Shown here: positions 53,113-61,800 of the stretch, in pieces | Numbering within the stretch: the first letter of the stretch is position 1 | How the letters are laid out: each line of letters starts with the position of its first letter | NCBI RefSeq assembly: GCF_002514735.1 | Contig: NZ_NBWU01000001.1 | Coordinates: forward strand, 186,001-250,000 | Origin: Sediminicola luteus | GTDB lineage: Bacteria > Bacteroidota > Bacteroidia > Flavobacteriales > Flavobacteriaceae | Reading direction: 5' to 3' | DNA: 64,000 nt | Notes under the pieces: model-generated | The model's database searches: none | Told to the model about the DNA's origin: nothing | What the model saw: the letters and a program-made list of their open reading frames with translations, nothing else | Translations under genes and position numbers: made by a program

Positions 53113-54693
53113 ATGGGGTACCATACTATTTTTATAGGCGGAGGCATCAATAATTTGGTAGCTGCCAGCCTTTTGGCCAAAAGCGGTAAGAAAGTGCTGG
53201 TGCTGGAACGTACCGAACATTTGGGCGGATGTATACGATCTGCCCAAGCCGAGGGTTGTACCTTGGATACCTTTTCAACGGCCTACCCGCTTTTCGTAAC
53301 CGGGCCGGCCTATGGCATGTTACAAGAAGACCTGGCCGCCCAAGGTGTCGATTTTGCCAATAACGATACCCCTACCGCTACGGTTCTTTCCGATAAACGG
53401 TTCTCCATTTTACGTACCGATCGGGATACCAACACCCAAAATTTCAATGGGTTCAATGCTGGTGAAGGCGATCGGTTCAGAGAAACCATTGGTTGGGTAG
53501 AACAAAATGCCGACCTCTTGTTCAGTATACTGGGGCAAGAACCGGTAACCTTGCAAATGGCCAAGCTATTGGGCAAGACCCTCTGGAAAAAAGGGGTAAA
53601 ACCAAGTTTGGAACTGGTGGGCGAATGTTTGGCTTCATTACGAAACGATTTTCCGGACCATGTTAAAAGTGAAGAGGTCAACGCCTTGTTATCACCATGG
53701 ATCTTACATACCGGCCTATCGCCTGAGAGTCCGTTTTCGGCTGCCATGGCCAAAATCGTGGCCTTTACGGTAGAACTCGTAGGCCTTCCCTTGGTAAAAG
53801 GCGGAAGCTACAAAATCGTAGAAGCCTTTAAGAACATCATCGAATCGAATGGAGGTACTTGCATACTGAACAGGCATGTAGATGAAGTGGTAGTCGATAA
53901 GGCCAGTAAAACAGCTACTGGGGTACGTTGTGCGGATGGTAGCAGCTACAACTCAAAATTCGTTGTCGCCAGTACCACCCCTACCCTTTTATACGATAAA
54001 CTTATTGCCGATAAATCGCTTTTACCGGAAGCGGTAAAGACCCAAGCGGCCAATTATAAATATGGCATGGGCAATATGCAGATCCATTTGGTGCTGAACG
54101 AGGCCCCGAAATGGTTCGATCCGGAGTTGGGCACGGTAATCTATACCCACCTTTCGAATGGCATGGACGATGTTTCGCGTTCGGTAAACCAGGCTACCCG
54201 CCAGCAATTGCCCAGCGAAGCTACAATCTGTATCGCCCAACCCAGTGCGGTAGACCCAAGTCGTGCCGCCGAAGGTAAACATATACTTTGGATCCAATTG
54301 CCGGAATGTCCCAATTACCCAGAGGCCGATGCCGCTGGTAGTCTAAACGACCTTTGCCAGGGTGAATGGACCGATGCCCTTAAAAACGCCTATGCCGACC
54401 GTATTTTGGATCGTATCGAAGGCTATATTTCGAACGTAAAGACGGCCCAGGTATACAAAGCCATCATTTCGCCCAAAGAATTGGGACAAATGAACATAAA
54501 CCTCATGCATGGTGACCCCTACGGCGGATCGTGTGCCATTGAACAATACTTGGCTTGGCGCCCCTTAAAGTCCACCAAAAACCATGAGACCCCGATCAAA
54601 AACCTATTCCATTCCGGGGCATCTACGCATCCCGGACCCGGACTTGGCGGTGGATCGGGCTTTTTAATCTATCAAAAACTACATAAGAAGTAA
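53113..54693 (+). CDS. CrtI/PYROXD2-like FAD-dependent oxidoreductase
   Basis: 526 residues. N-terminal dinucleotide motif GGGINNLVAASLLAKSGKKVLVLER, then the GGCIRSAQAEGC segment and a C-terminal HSGASTHPGPGLGGGSG motif, typical of phytoene-desaturase-like flavoproteins and PYROXD2. Its stop shares a base with the thioesterase start (TAATG). Its job in the island is unclear: re-oxidising a partly reduced ring product of the fusion enzyme, or passing electrons for the oxidoreductase, are both possible and both inference. Carotenoid synthesis is unlikely given the company. Confidence 0.8.
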   Translation: MGYHTIFIGGGINNLVAASLLAKSGKKVLVLERTEHLGGCIRSAQAEGCTLDTFSTAYPLFVTGPAYGMLQEDLAAQGVDFANNDTPTATVLSDKRFSILRTDRDTNTQNFNGFNAGEGDRFRETIGWVEQNADLLFSILGQEPVTLQMAKLLGKTLWKKGVKPSLELVGECLASLRNDFPDHVKSEEVNALLSPWILHTGLSPESPFSAAMAKIVAFTVELVGLPLVKGGSYKIVEAFKNIIESNGGTCILNRHVDEVVVDKASKTATGVRCADGSSYNSKFVVASTTPTLLYDKLIADKSLLPEAVKTQAANYKYGMGNMQIHLVLNEAPKWFDPELGTVIYTHLSNGMDDVSRSVNQATRQQLPSEATICIAQPSAVDPSRAAEGKHILWIQLPECPNYPEADAAGSLNDLCQGEWTDALKNAYADRILDRIEGYISNVKTAQVYKAIISPKELGQMNINLMHGDPYGGSCAIEQYLAWRPLKSTKNHETPIKNLFHSGASTHPGPGLGGGSGFLIYQKLHKK

Positions 54694-55118
54694 TGGACAA
54701 TCGTTTTTCCAAAGCAGAAAAAATACGTTTTCAACATTGCGATTTCGCCGGAATCGTTTTTTACCCACGCTATTTCGTAATGCTAAACGATTTGGTAGAA
54801 GACTGGTTCGAGGAGGCCTTGGGCTATTCCTTTAACGACATGCATCCCAACTATGGGGTGCCTACGGTGAACGTGAATACCAATTTCCATAAGCCGGCCC
54901 GCTTGGGCGAACATATTACCAAAAGCCTGTATATAGAAAAGTTGGGCAAGAAATCGGTGGTATACCGCTTTGCCTTTACCAATGCCCAAGGCGATCAGAT
55001 TGTTGAGGGAGAGGGTACCTTGGTCTTTATTGAGAAAGACGAAAAAGGCGGCTTAAAATCCAAGGCTTGGACCGAAGAACTCTTGAATAAAATGCGGCCT
55101 TTTGTAAGCAACCCATAA
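54693..55118 (+). CDS. 4-hydroxybenzoyl-CoA-type acyl-CoA thioesterase
   Basis: 141 residues, hotdog fold. The family motif is FQHCDFAGIVFYPRYF with the catalytic Asp17, followed by VPTVNVNTNFHKPARLGEHI. Enzymes with this motif hydrolyse aromatic CoA esters such as 4-hydroxybenzoyl-CoA or aminobenzoyl-CoA. As the last gene of the plus arm, it fits release of a hydroxylated aromatic acid (gentisate or 5-hydroxyanthranilate) for the dioxygenase encoded on the other arm. Confidence 0.88.
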   Translation: MDNRFSKAEKIRFQHCDFAGIVFYPRYFVMLNDLVEDWFEEALGYSFNDMHPNYGVPTVNVNTNFHKPARLGEHITKSLYIEKLGKKSVVYRFAFTNAQGDQIVEGEGTLVFIEKDEKGGLKSKAWTEELLNKMRPFVSNP

Positions 55119-55122
55119 GTAC

Positions 55123-55150
55123 TTGCACACCATTGCGCTTGTTATCTTTT
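55123..55150 (+). promoter_or_regulatory. Promoter of the TIR-SIR2 gene
   Basis: TTG at 55123-55125 and TATCTTTT at 55143-55150 are 17 bases apart, one mismatch from the Bacteroidota consensus. The start codon follows ~75 bases later, so the gene is likely expressed alone. Confidence 0.5.
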
Positions 55151-55225
55151 CGTCAAATTGTTCGGGGGCTGAAAGAGGCACGGCATTTTCAGTATTTTAG
55201 TATGAAAATCGCTTAATACCGTATT

Positions 55226-56554
55226 ATGAAGGTTTTTATCAGTTCCAGTAAGAACGACCGGGCCATGTTACAGCAATTGGCCCAAGCCCTAACCGAAAGT
55301 GGGCACAAGGTCTTTTACGAAAACCTGAATATAAAATCGGGCGATAACTGGTTTAAAAAAATCAATGAGGCCATCAAGGATTTTGAGGCCGTCGTGATTA
55401 TCTTGAGTCGGGAGACCATGAACTCCAAATCGGCCATGATGGAGATGGAATCGATCGTATTGAACGATATCTCCAAGAAATCGACCCGGATCATTCCCGT
55501 AATTACCGACAAGAGTGTTTTGCCCTCCTATTTGATGAACTATGGGTTTATCGATATGTCGCGTAACCTCGATTACGGTATCGAAAAATTGAGGGCCTTA
55601 TTGGCCGAAGGTAGCCAGCGGATCCATCACGAAGGCTTGCCGAGCAAGGAGAGCAACCAAAGGCGTAACGCCATTTTCTCAAAACGCCTTAAAGCCTCAC
55701 TTAAATCGGGCGAGCTTACTTTAGTCTGTGGAGCCGGGGTTTCCATTGGCGCCGATATACCGGATTGGAACGCCCTCTTACTGGACCTGTTGGAAACCAT
55801 GATCGCTCGGATAGCGAACGACCCCTCGCTCTCGCTTACCACCAAAAGCTCGGCCAGTTATAAATCGCTTTTAGGCTCTTCGTCTTTGGTAATGGGAAAA
55901 TACCTAAAATCGAATTTGGGCAAGGATTTTTTACCCGAACTGCGCGATGCCTTGTACAAGAACAACCCCATCAGTTGCGATCTGATCGATGCCATTGTAG
56001 AAATCTCAAGGCCTCAACGTGATGGCAAACCTTTGGACTCGATCATTACCTTTAATTTCGACGCGCTGATCGAAGAGAACCTAGCGGCCAACAATATCAA
56101 ATTCAAGGCCATTGAAAAAGAGGGTATCCGTAACCTTCAAGATGAGCTTCCCATTTACCACGTACACGGATTTTTACCCCGAAAAGGCAAAATTGGGTCC
56201 GACAAAAACATCGTGTTCAGCGAAGATTCGTACCATACCCAATTTATAGAACCCTTTAGCTGGTCGAATTTAATCCAACTGAACAAGCTAAGCCAAAATA
56301 CCTGTTTGTTTATTGGCCTAAGCCTAAACGACCCCAATCTTAGGCGACTGTTGGATGTGGCGAACCGTAAAGACCCCACGAACAACCTCAACCACTATAT
56401 CATCAAAAAAATACCGAGTCTGGACAATGATGCCACGGTAGACGAACTATTGATGTTTTTGGAAGAGCAAGACGCCAACGAACTGGGTCTGAACGTACTT
56501 TGGGTAAACGAGTTCGATGAGATCGGTGACCTTATCCGAGATCTTATTCGATAA
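55226..56554 (+). CDS. TIR-SIR2 fusion protein, candidate anti-phage NADase
   Basis: 442 residues. The N-terminal TIR domain (about 1-130) starts MKVFISSSKNDRAMLQQLA and has KSGDNWFKKINEAI and a catalytic Glu candidate in SAMMEME (Glu73 or Glu75). A SIR2-type domain follows (about 155-440): CGAGVSIGADIPDWN (168-182), TFNFDALIEEN with Asn277, YHVHGFLP with His314 and the GLSLNDPNLRR motif (363-373). Both domains in other systems consume NAD+ or make signal nucleotides during phage defence (Thoeris, DSR, SIR2-Ago). No partner gene is adjacent. Defence is inference; a housekeeping role is possible. Confidence 0.85.
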   Translation: MKVFISSSKNDRAMLQQLAQALTESGHKVFYENLNIKSGDNWFKKINEAIKDFEAVVIILSRETMNSKSAMMEMESIVLNDISKKSTRIIPVITDKSVLPSYLMNYGFIDMSRNLDYGIEKLRALLAEGSQRIHHEGLPSKESNQRRNAIFSKRLKASLKSGELTLVCGAGVSIGADIPDWNALLLDLLETMIARIANDPSLSLTTKSSASYKSLLGSSSLVMGKYLKSNLGKDFLPELRDALYKNNPISCDLIDAIVEISRPQRDGKPLDSIITFNFDALIEENLAANNIKFKAIEKEGIRNLQDELPIYHVHGFLPRKGKIGSDKNIVFSEDSYHTQFIEPFSWSNLIQLNKLSQNTCLFIGLSLNDPNLRRLLDVANRKDPTNNLNHYIIKKIPSLDNDATVDELLMFLEEQDANELGLNVLWVNEFDEIGDLIRDLIR

Positions 56555-56606
56555 ACACCCCATGTCAAAATCGTGTTAAAATTCTGTTTTACAGCTTCTT
56601 AAAACG

Positions 56607-56614
56607 TATCTTTT
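56607..56614 (+). promoter_or_regulatory. Candidate -7 box before NTF2-like gene
   Basis: TATCTTTT, one mismatch from TAnnTTTG, 29 bases before the start codon. No clear TTG element at the proper distance. Confidence 0.3.
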
Positions 56615-56642
56615 TGATATAATCCATCAAAAACAACAACAC

Positions 56643-57083
56643 ATGAGAGCTTTATTACTATCGGCCGTATTGGTACTGTGCATGGGCCTAACCATGGCCC
56701 AAAACGAAAAAGAAACCGTAAAACAAGTGGTGCAATCGGCCTATATCGAAGGGCTACAGAACGAAGGTGACCTGGCCAAGATCGAAGCCGGCTTCCATCC
56801 CGATTTTAAATTGTTGGGTGTGGGTAAAGACGGTAAAATGTGGCAATACGCTATTGGCGAATGGAAACAAAAACAGGCCAAAAAAAGGGAAGAAGGTAAA
56901 CTGCCCCTGACTGGCGACGAATTGGTGACCGCCAAATACCAATCGATAGATATTACCGGAAACGCCGCCGTGGTAAAACTCGATTATTATAAAGGGAGCA
57001 CCAAAGCCTATACCGATTACCTATCGCTCTACAAATTCCCAGAAGGCTGGAAAATCGTGAACAAGACTTTTCATAAATATTAA
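56643..57083 (+). CDS. Secreted NTF2-like (lumazine-binding type) protein
   Basis: 146 residues with a signal peptide (MRALLLSAVLVLCMGLTMAQ). The mature part is a SnoaL/NTF2-like cone fold of the putative lumazine-binding family: KQVVQSAYIEGLQNEGDLAKI, GFHPDFKLLGVGKDGKMW, then AVVKLDYY, DYLSLYKFPEGWKIVNKTF. Periplasmic members in Bacteroidota are common and mostly of unknown function. Single gene. Confidence 0.78.
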   Translation: MRALLLSAVLVLCMGLTMAQNEKETVKQVVQSAYIEGLQNEGDLAKIEAGFHPDFKLLGVGKDGKMWQYAIGEWKQKQAKKREEGKLPLTGDELVTAKYQSIDITGNAAVVKLDYYKGSTKAYTDYLSLYKFPEGWKIVNKTFHKY

Positions 57084-57123
57084 AAGGCGGTTAACGGGCA
57101 AGGCGCTCAACCAGACATTGAAC

Positions 57124-57152
57124 TTTGAATTGGTGGCAGTTCGTTATCTTTA
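57124..57152 (+). promoter_or_regulatory. Promoter of rhodanese gene, near leaderless
   Basis: TTTG (57124-57127) and TATCTTTA (57145-57152) are 17 bases apart. The chosen ATG at 57158 begins only 5 bases after the -7 box, so the transcript would have almost no 5' leader. Confidence 0.55.
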
Positions 57153-57157
57153 CGGAT

Positions 57158-57673
57158 ATGCGACAGCAATTCATTTTTTTCTTTTTACTCTTCGGTCTAC
57201 ATGGGATACTAGCCCAAGACACCCTAGATGCGGTATTGGTAAAATATGGCGATAGTTTGGTCACCTATATCAGCACCGCCGAATTGGCCGAAAAGGAAAA
57301 CATGGTTGTATTGGACAGTCGTAAAAAAGTGGAATTCGAAACCAGTCATCTTAAAAATGCCATCTGGATCGGTTATGACAAGTTTAAACCCAAACGGGTT
57401 TTGGAACAGCTTCCCGACAAAAGCACTCCCATAGTAGTTTATTGTTCTATTGGGGTGCGCTCTAACCATATTGGTAAGCGATTAATGGATCTTGGTTATA
57501 CCGATGTCTATAACCTATATGGAGGCATTTTCGAATGGGTCAATGAAGCACGCCCCATTTACGACCTTGAGGGAAAACCCACCAAAAACATACATGCCTA
57601 CGACAGGGAATGGGGGCGTTTCCTCGAAAAAGGGGATAAAATCTATGGCAAAAAAAGGCCGAAACAGCCCTAG
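57158..57673 (+). CDS. Periplasmic rhodanese-like sulfurtransferase
   Basis: 171 residues from MRQQFIFFFLLF; an in-frame start 33 bases upstream lies before the -7 box and is rejected. Signal peptide to about residue 20 (LHGILAQ). The rhodanese domain covers about 35-140, with VVLDSRKKVEFETSHLKNA and the active-site Cys96 in VYCSIGVRS. It would transfer sulfane sulfur to a thiol acceptor in the periplasm. The C-terminus is rich in Lys and Tyr. No sulfur operon is near, so the partner is unknown. Confidence 0.8.
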   Translation: MRQQFIFFFLLFGLHGILAQDTLDAVLVKYGDSLVTYISTAELAEKENMVVLDSRKKVEFETSHLKNAIWIGYDKFKPKRVLEQLPDKSTPIVVYCSIGVRSNHIGKRLMDLGYTDVYNLYGGIFEWVNEARPIYDLEGKPTKNIHAYDREWGRFLEKGDKIYGKKRPKQP

Positions 57674-57774
57674 CCTTTGCCATTTCATCAAATTTTTCGT
57701 TAAATAAATCCGAATTATTGGGTTTTCTATTTGTTTTTCAAGAACTTAAAGAGAGAATGAAAAACGAAAAGACT

Positions 57775-58200
57775 ATGAAGCGGATTATTACTTTCACCTT
57801 GATTTTGGCACCCTTCTTATGTGCCCTGAACGCCCAAGAAACCCACGCCAGAAACCTAACCATATCCATAGAAAACCTAAAAAGCGAAAAAGGCAATCTA
57901 TTGATCGCCTTATATACCGATGAAACGGGTTTTCTAAAGGACATCTATCAAGTAAAAACCTTGGCCGCCTCGAAAGGGGAAATAGAAGCCACATTCGAAA
58001 ACTTGCCCCAAGGCGTATACGCCGTTACCGTGATACACGATAAAAATGGGAATGGAAAATTGGATACCAATTTTTTAGGGTTACTGAAAGAACCCATTGG
58101 AGCCTCCAACGAAATAGATGGCAGGTTTAAAGAACCCGATTGGCACGATGCCAAATTCCTTCTAACGGGGAATGACAGGGATTTTAAAATTAAATTCTAA
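57775..58200 (+). CDS. DUF2141 secreted protein, copy 1
   Basis: 141 residues from MKRIITFTLILAPF; an ATG 18 bases upstream would lengthen the signal peptide. Signal peptide ends ALNAQ. The DUF2141 fold shows ISIENLKSEKGNLLIALYTDE, ENLPQGVYAVTVIHDKNGNGKLDTNFLG, and a C-terminal DAKFLLTG strand. The DKNGNGKLD loop looks like a calcium site. Family function unknown, secreted beta-sandwich. Paralogous to the next gene. Confidence 0.75.
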   Translation: MKRIITFTLILAPFLCALNAQETHARNLTISIENLKSEKGNLLIALYTDETGFLKDIYQVKTLAASKGEIEATFENLPQGVYAVTVIHDKNGNGKLDTNFLGLLKEPIGASNEIDGRFKEPDWHDAKFLLTGNDRDFKIKF

Positions 58201-58271
58201 AGGTGGGCACACCAAAATCTACGATCCAGTCGTTGAACTTTACAGTTCGGCAAGCATTCTATGGGGTATTG

Positions 58272-58279
58272 TATCTTTG
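58272..58279 (+). promoter_or_regulatory. -7 box before second DUF2141 gene
   Basis: TATCTTTG is an exact match to TAnnTTTG and lies 36 bases before the start codon. The upstream element is not clear. Confidence 0.4.
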
Positions 58280-58314
58280 ATGGCATCTTTGTGGTGTAAT
58301 CAAAAACATATCCC

Positions 58315-58743
58315 ATGATTCGTATTTTCCACCTTATTATCGTTTTTCTTTTAGGTTTATTATCTGCCTGGGCCCAAGAAGCAAATACCACACATAAGAT
58401 CTCGGTTACTATTGAGAACATCGACAACGACCAAGGTAAACAATATGTGGCCCTTTATAACGAAGAAGCTAAGTTTTTAAAAGAGCTCCATAAAGGGGCC
58501 ATAGTAACCATTACCAATGGTAAAGCCCAAACCGTTTTCGAGAATATTCCTCCGGGAGTCTATGCCGTGTCTACCTTTCACGATGAAAACGACAATGGGG
58601 AACTTGACACTAACTTTTTAGGTATACCAAAAGAAGATACCGGCACCTCTAACGATGCCCCGGCCCGATTTGGTCCTCCGAAATGGGAAGCCGCCAAATT
58701 TTTGGTAAGTGATTCCGATGTGGAGTTGGTCATTCATCTATAG
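58315..58743 (+). CDS. DUF2141 secreted protein, copy 2
   Basis: 142 residues. Signal peptide (MIRIFHLIIVFLLGLLSAWAQ), then VTIENIDNDQGKQYVALYNEE, ENIPPGVYAVSTFHDENDNGELDTNFLG and a terminal KFLVSDSDVELVIHL. It shares the plan and the Asp/Asn-rich DENDNGELD loop with copy 1, 115 bases upstream, but has its own promoter-like element, so it is a diverged tandem duplicate that may be separately regulated. Function unknown. Ended by a strong terminator. Confidence 0.78.
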   Translation: MIRIFHLIIVFLLGLLSAWAQEANTTHKISVTIENIDNDQGKQYVALYNEEAKFLKELHKGAIVTITNGKAQTVFENIPPGVYAVSTFHDENDNGELDTNFLGIPKEDTGTSNDAPARFGPPKWEAAKFLVSDSDVELVIHL

Positions 58744-58778
58744 TACACCTTAACGCATCAAGCGAATTCTAAAACACA

Positions 58779-58812
58779 AAAAAACCTGCCTTCATATGAA
58801 AGCAGGTTTTTA
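58779..58812. terminator. Bidirectional terminator
   Basis: AAAAAACCTGC pairs with GCAGGTTTTT around the near-palindrome CTTCATATGAAA, with A and T runs on both sides. It lies between the convergent DUF2141 and SGNH/PVC genes. Confidence 0.85.
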
Positions 58813-58831
58813 CAGTTTAGGTCGTAGACCT

Positions 58832-61800
58832 TTATTTCTCCAGTGGGTGATCTTTCAGCAGTTCCTCCGGAGTATAGAATCCTTTTTTATCGGCAGTGAC
58901 CTCTCGTACCTTCTTAACCGTTTCCGGTTTGATTACGCTGGCTTTGTTCCCGAAAGAGTTTCGTACATAAGTCAGTACGGCGGCAATTTCGTTATCCTTC
59001 AGCATACGTCCGTAGGCCGTCATAGGCACCTGACCCGGATACTTTTTACCTTGCACCTCAATAGGTCCGTAGAGTCCGTTTAGGGCGATTTTAATCAAAC
59101 GCTCTTCGCTGCCTATGGCCCATTTGGTACCGGCCAAAGGTGGGAATCCAGAGGTTTCCAAGCCTTTACCGTTTTCTTGGTGGCAAGTGGCGCAGAACCC
59201 TTCCCTATGGTAGATTTCTTTACCCATTACATAGGCATCGCGATCGACTCCCTTAAGATGGGTATCTACCTTTTCCTCTTTCTTTTCTTCTACCGCTGGG
59301 GCATCTTCCAAAAACTCTTGTGACATGGCCAATGATGGAGCCATCCAACGATCTAAATCATGTTGTTCGGCTATGGCGAATACGGCCTTGGCATCGGCCT
59401 CAGGCAACCAAGATGCAGCTACAAGGGCTGCCAAGCGTACCCTACCGTTTTCATCGGCGGCGGCGGTTTTAAGCTTGCCCAAAGCATCGGCCAATTGGTG
59501 GCCCATATAACGTACCACGGTTACGGCAGCAGCACGCACTTTAAAATCTTGGGCCGACAAACATTGGTCTAAAATGGCAGCATCTACTTTATTGACTCCC
59601 CAAGTAACCCAAAGGGCTTCCAAGAGGTTATGCTCGTAGTTGGCATCATTCTTATCCAAGCCCTGGGCCCAGTTGCTTACCGCAGCCAAAACCGCTTCGG
59701 TATCGCGCCCCCTTAATTCCCTACGGGTACGGTAACGGGTACGGTATTCCGGTAATTTTAGGTTTTCCAACAATTCCGGAATGGAAGCGCCATCGATCTT
59801 GGCCGGTGTTACCAACGGACGGCCCGGATAGGTGATTCGGTACACCCTTCCATGGGCATGATCACGTAAAGGATCACGGGCGTTATGCTGCATATGTCCG
59901 ATCAATACATTGTGCCAATCGATAAAGTATAACGACCCATCGGGGGCGAACTCCATATCTACCGGACGGAAGTTACCATCGGTATCGGACCAGAACAAAT
60001 CCTGACGGTGTTCGGTCTTGTAACCTGTACCATCGTCTTCGATCTTGTGCTGCTTCATCCCCAGGAAACCAATGGCGTTGTTGATCAAAAGATCGCCTTG
60101 TACTTCCTCAGGGAAATGCCTACTGGAAACGAATTCCAATCCGGAGGTAGGCCGTACACGATCGCCTTCAGGAGCCAAATCTTTAGACTTGGGTGATCCC
60201 TTACCATATTTGGGTTTAATGCTACTCGGCATCATCCAGCGAATGGCCGGACCAGAGGTCTCTGCAAAGAAATACTGACCGTATTCGTCAAAGGCGATAC
60301 CCCAAGGATTGGGTATATGTACCTGTACCGTTCTTTCTAAATGCATACGCGCCGGGTTGTAACGCATAAATCCACCATTGGTGGCCCTAACCGGACCGTA
60401 TGGCGTCTCAACATTGGAGTGCAAAAACACCCCTTCGCCCATATAAATGGCCCCGGACGGATCGGCACAGAAAGCCGAAATTACGTGGTGGGTATCGTGA
60501 TCATCGAAACCGCTTAACAATATCTCACTGCTATCGGCCTTATCGTCGCCATCGGTATCTTTCAAGATCTTTAAATGGGTACCCTGTGACACATAGACCC
60601 CTTCCGGTGCGATCTCGAAACCAACCGGAATATGCAGGCCTTCGGCAAATGTGGTCTGCTTATCCGCCTTACCATCGTTATCGGTATCTTCTAGAATGAT
60701 CAGTTTATCGTTCGGTTTTTCATCACCGGGCTTGTAGTGCGGATAAGCCGGCATTACCGCTACCCATAGGCGCCCTTTATTATCAAAGGACATTTGTACC
60801 GGATTGGCCAAATCGGGGAATTCTACCTCAGAGGCGAACAATTCCACTTTATATCCTTCGGCCACATTGATAGAAGCCACCGCTTCTTCACCATACAAAT
60901 ACTTTTCGGGATCCCCATTTTTACGACTAGGTTGGTAGTTGGTCTCCACCTCGGCCAAGGTATGGGTTTTGGCATCGGCAGCAGCCAGGTCTTTGGTCTT
61001 TCCGTTCAGTGCATCCCAAATGGCGGTATCACGAATGGCCGTCATCTCACGGATCTTGATCAATTCATCCGGGTAATTGTCCGGGCCATAGGGCTCGTAA
61101 CGTCTTCCGTAAACATGCACCCCGTTCGGAATCTTAAAATCGTTATGCCACATCCAATTCTTTTCCTGTACGGCGGTCAATACGGCATCGGCATGGGAGG
61201 TATCGGCCTTTTTGTTACCAAAAGTCCAGGTAGCAAGGTAATCGGCCAATTTTTTATGACCGGCATCATTCAGCTGCACCCCATCTATGGTCAAAGGCGT
61301 ACCGGCCTTATACCATTCCTTACTCGCGGTGAATACATCTACGAAAACCAAGTTATTGGCTTGGGCCACTTCTCCGATGGCTTTGCTATACAAGGCCAAA
61401 TTATTGTTTTCTGCCGTTCCCTTGGGCACATCTAAAGTTGCCGTAAGGTCTTGAAAGGCATTGGGCGATACCAAAGCGAGCGCCGGAGCTGCTACGCCAT
61501 TGTACTTTTGTGACAAGGTATGTTTAACATAGGCATCCAATTCGGCCTTAAAATTTGCCACACCCTCGGCACCTTTAAAGGAAGAGTTGTACCCAAAGAA
61601 GGCCAAAATGATATCGGGCTTGAGTTCTGATAGCCATTCGTCCGGATACCAAAAATGCCCTTTGGCCCCGGTCGGATTGGCCAATTCGTCGGTATGGAAT
61701 GCTTCGGCACCGTCAAAGGCCCAAGGGGTTTTTCTACCCGGATGGGGCCTAAAAGCCGGGGTATTACCCCCGTCTCCCATATTCCTGATTACCAAGGAAT

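Noticed and set aside
53113-54693. Carotenoid desaturase (crtI)
   Set aside because: Only the general flavoprotein motifs match; no other carotenoid genes are near and it is coupled to a thioesterase in a catabolic operon.
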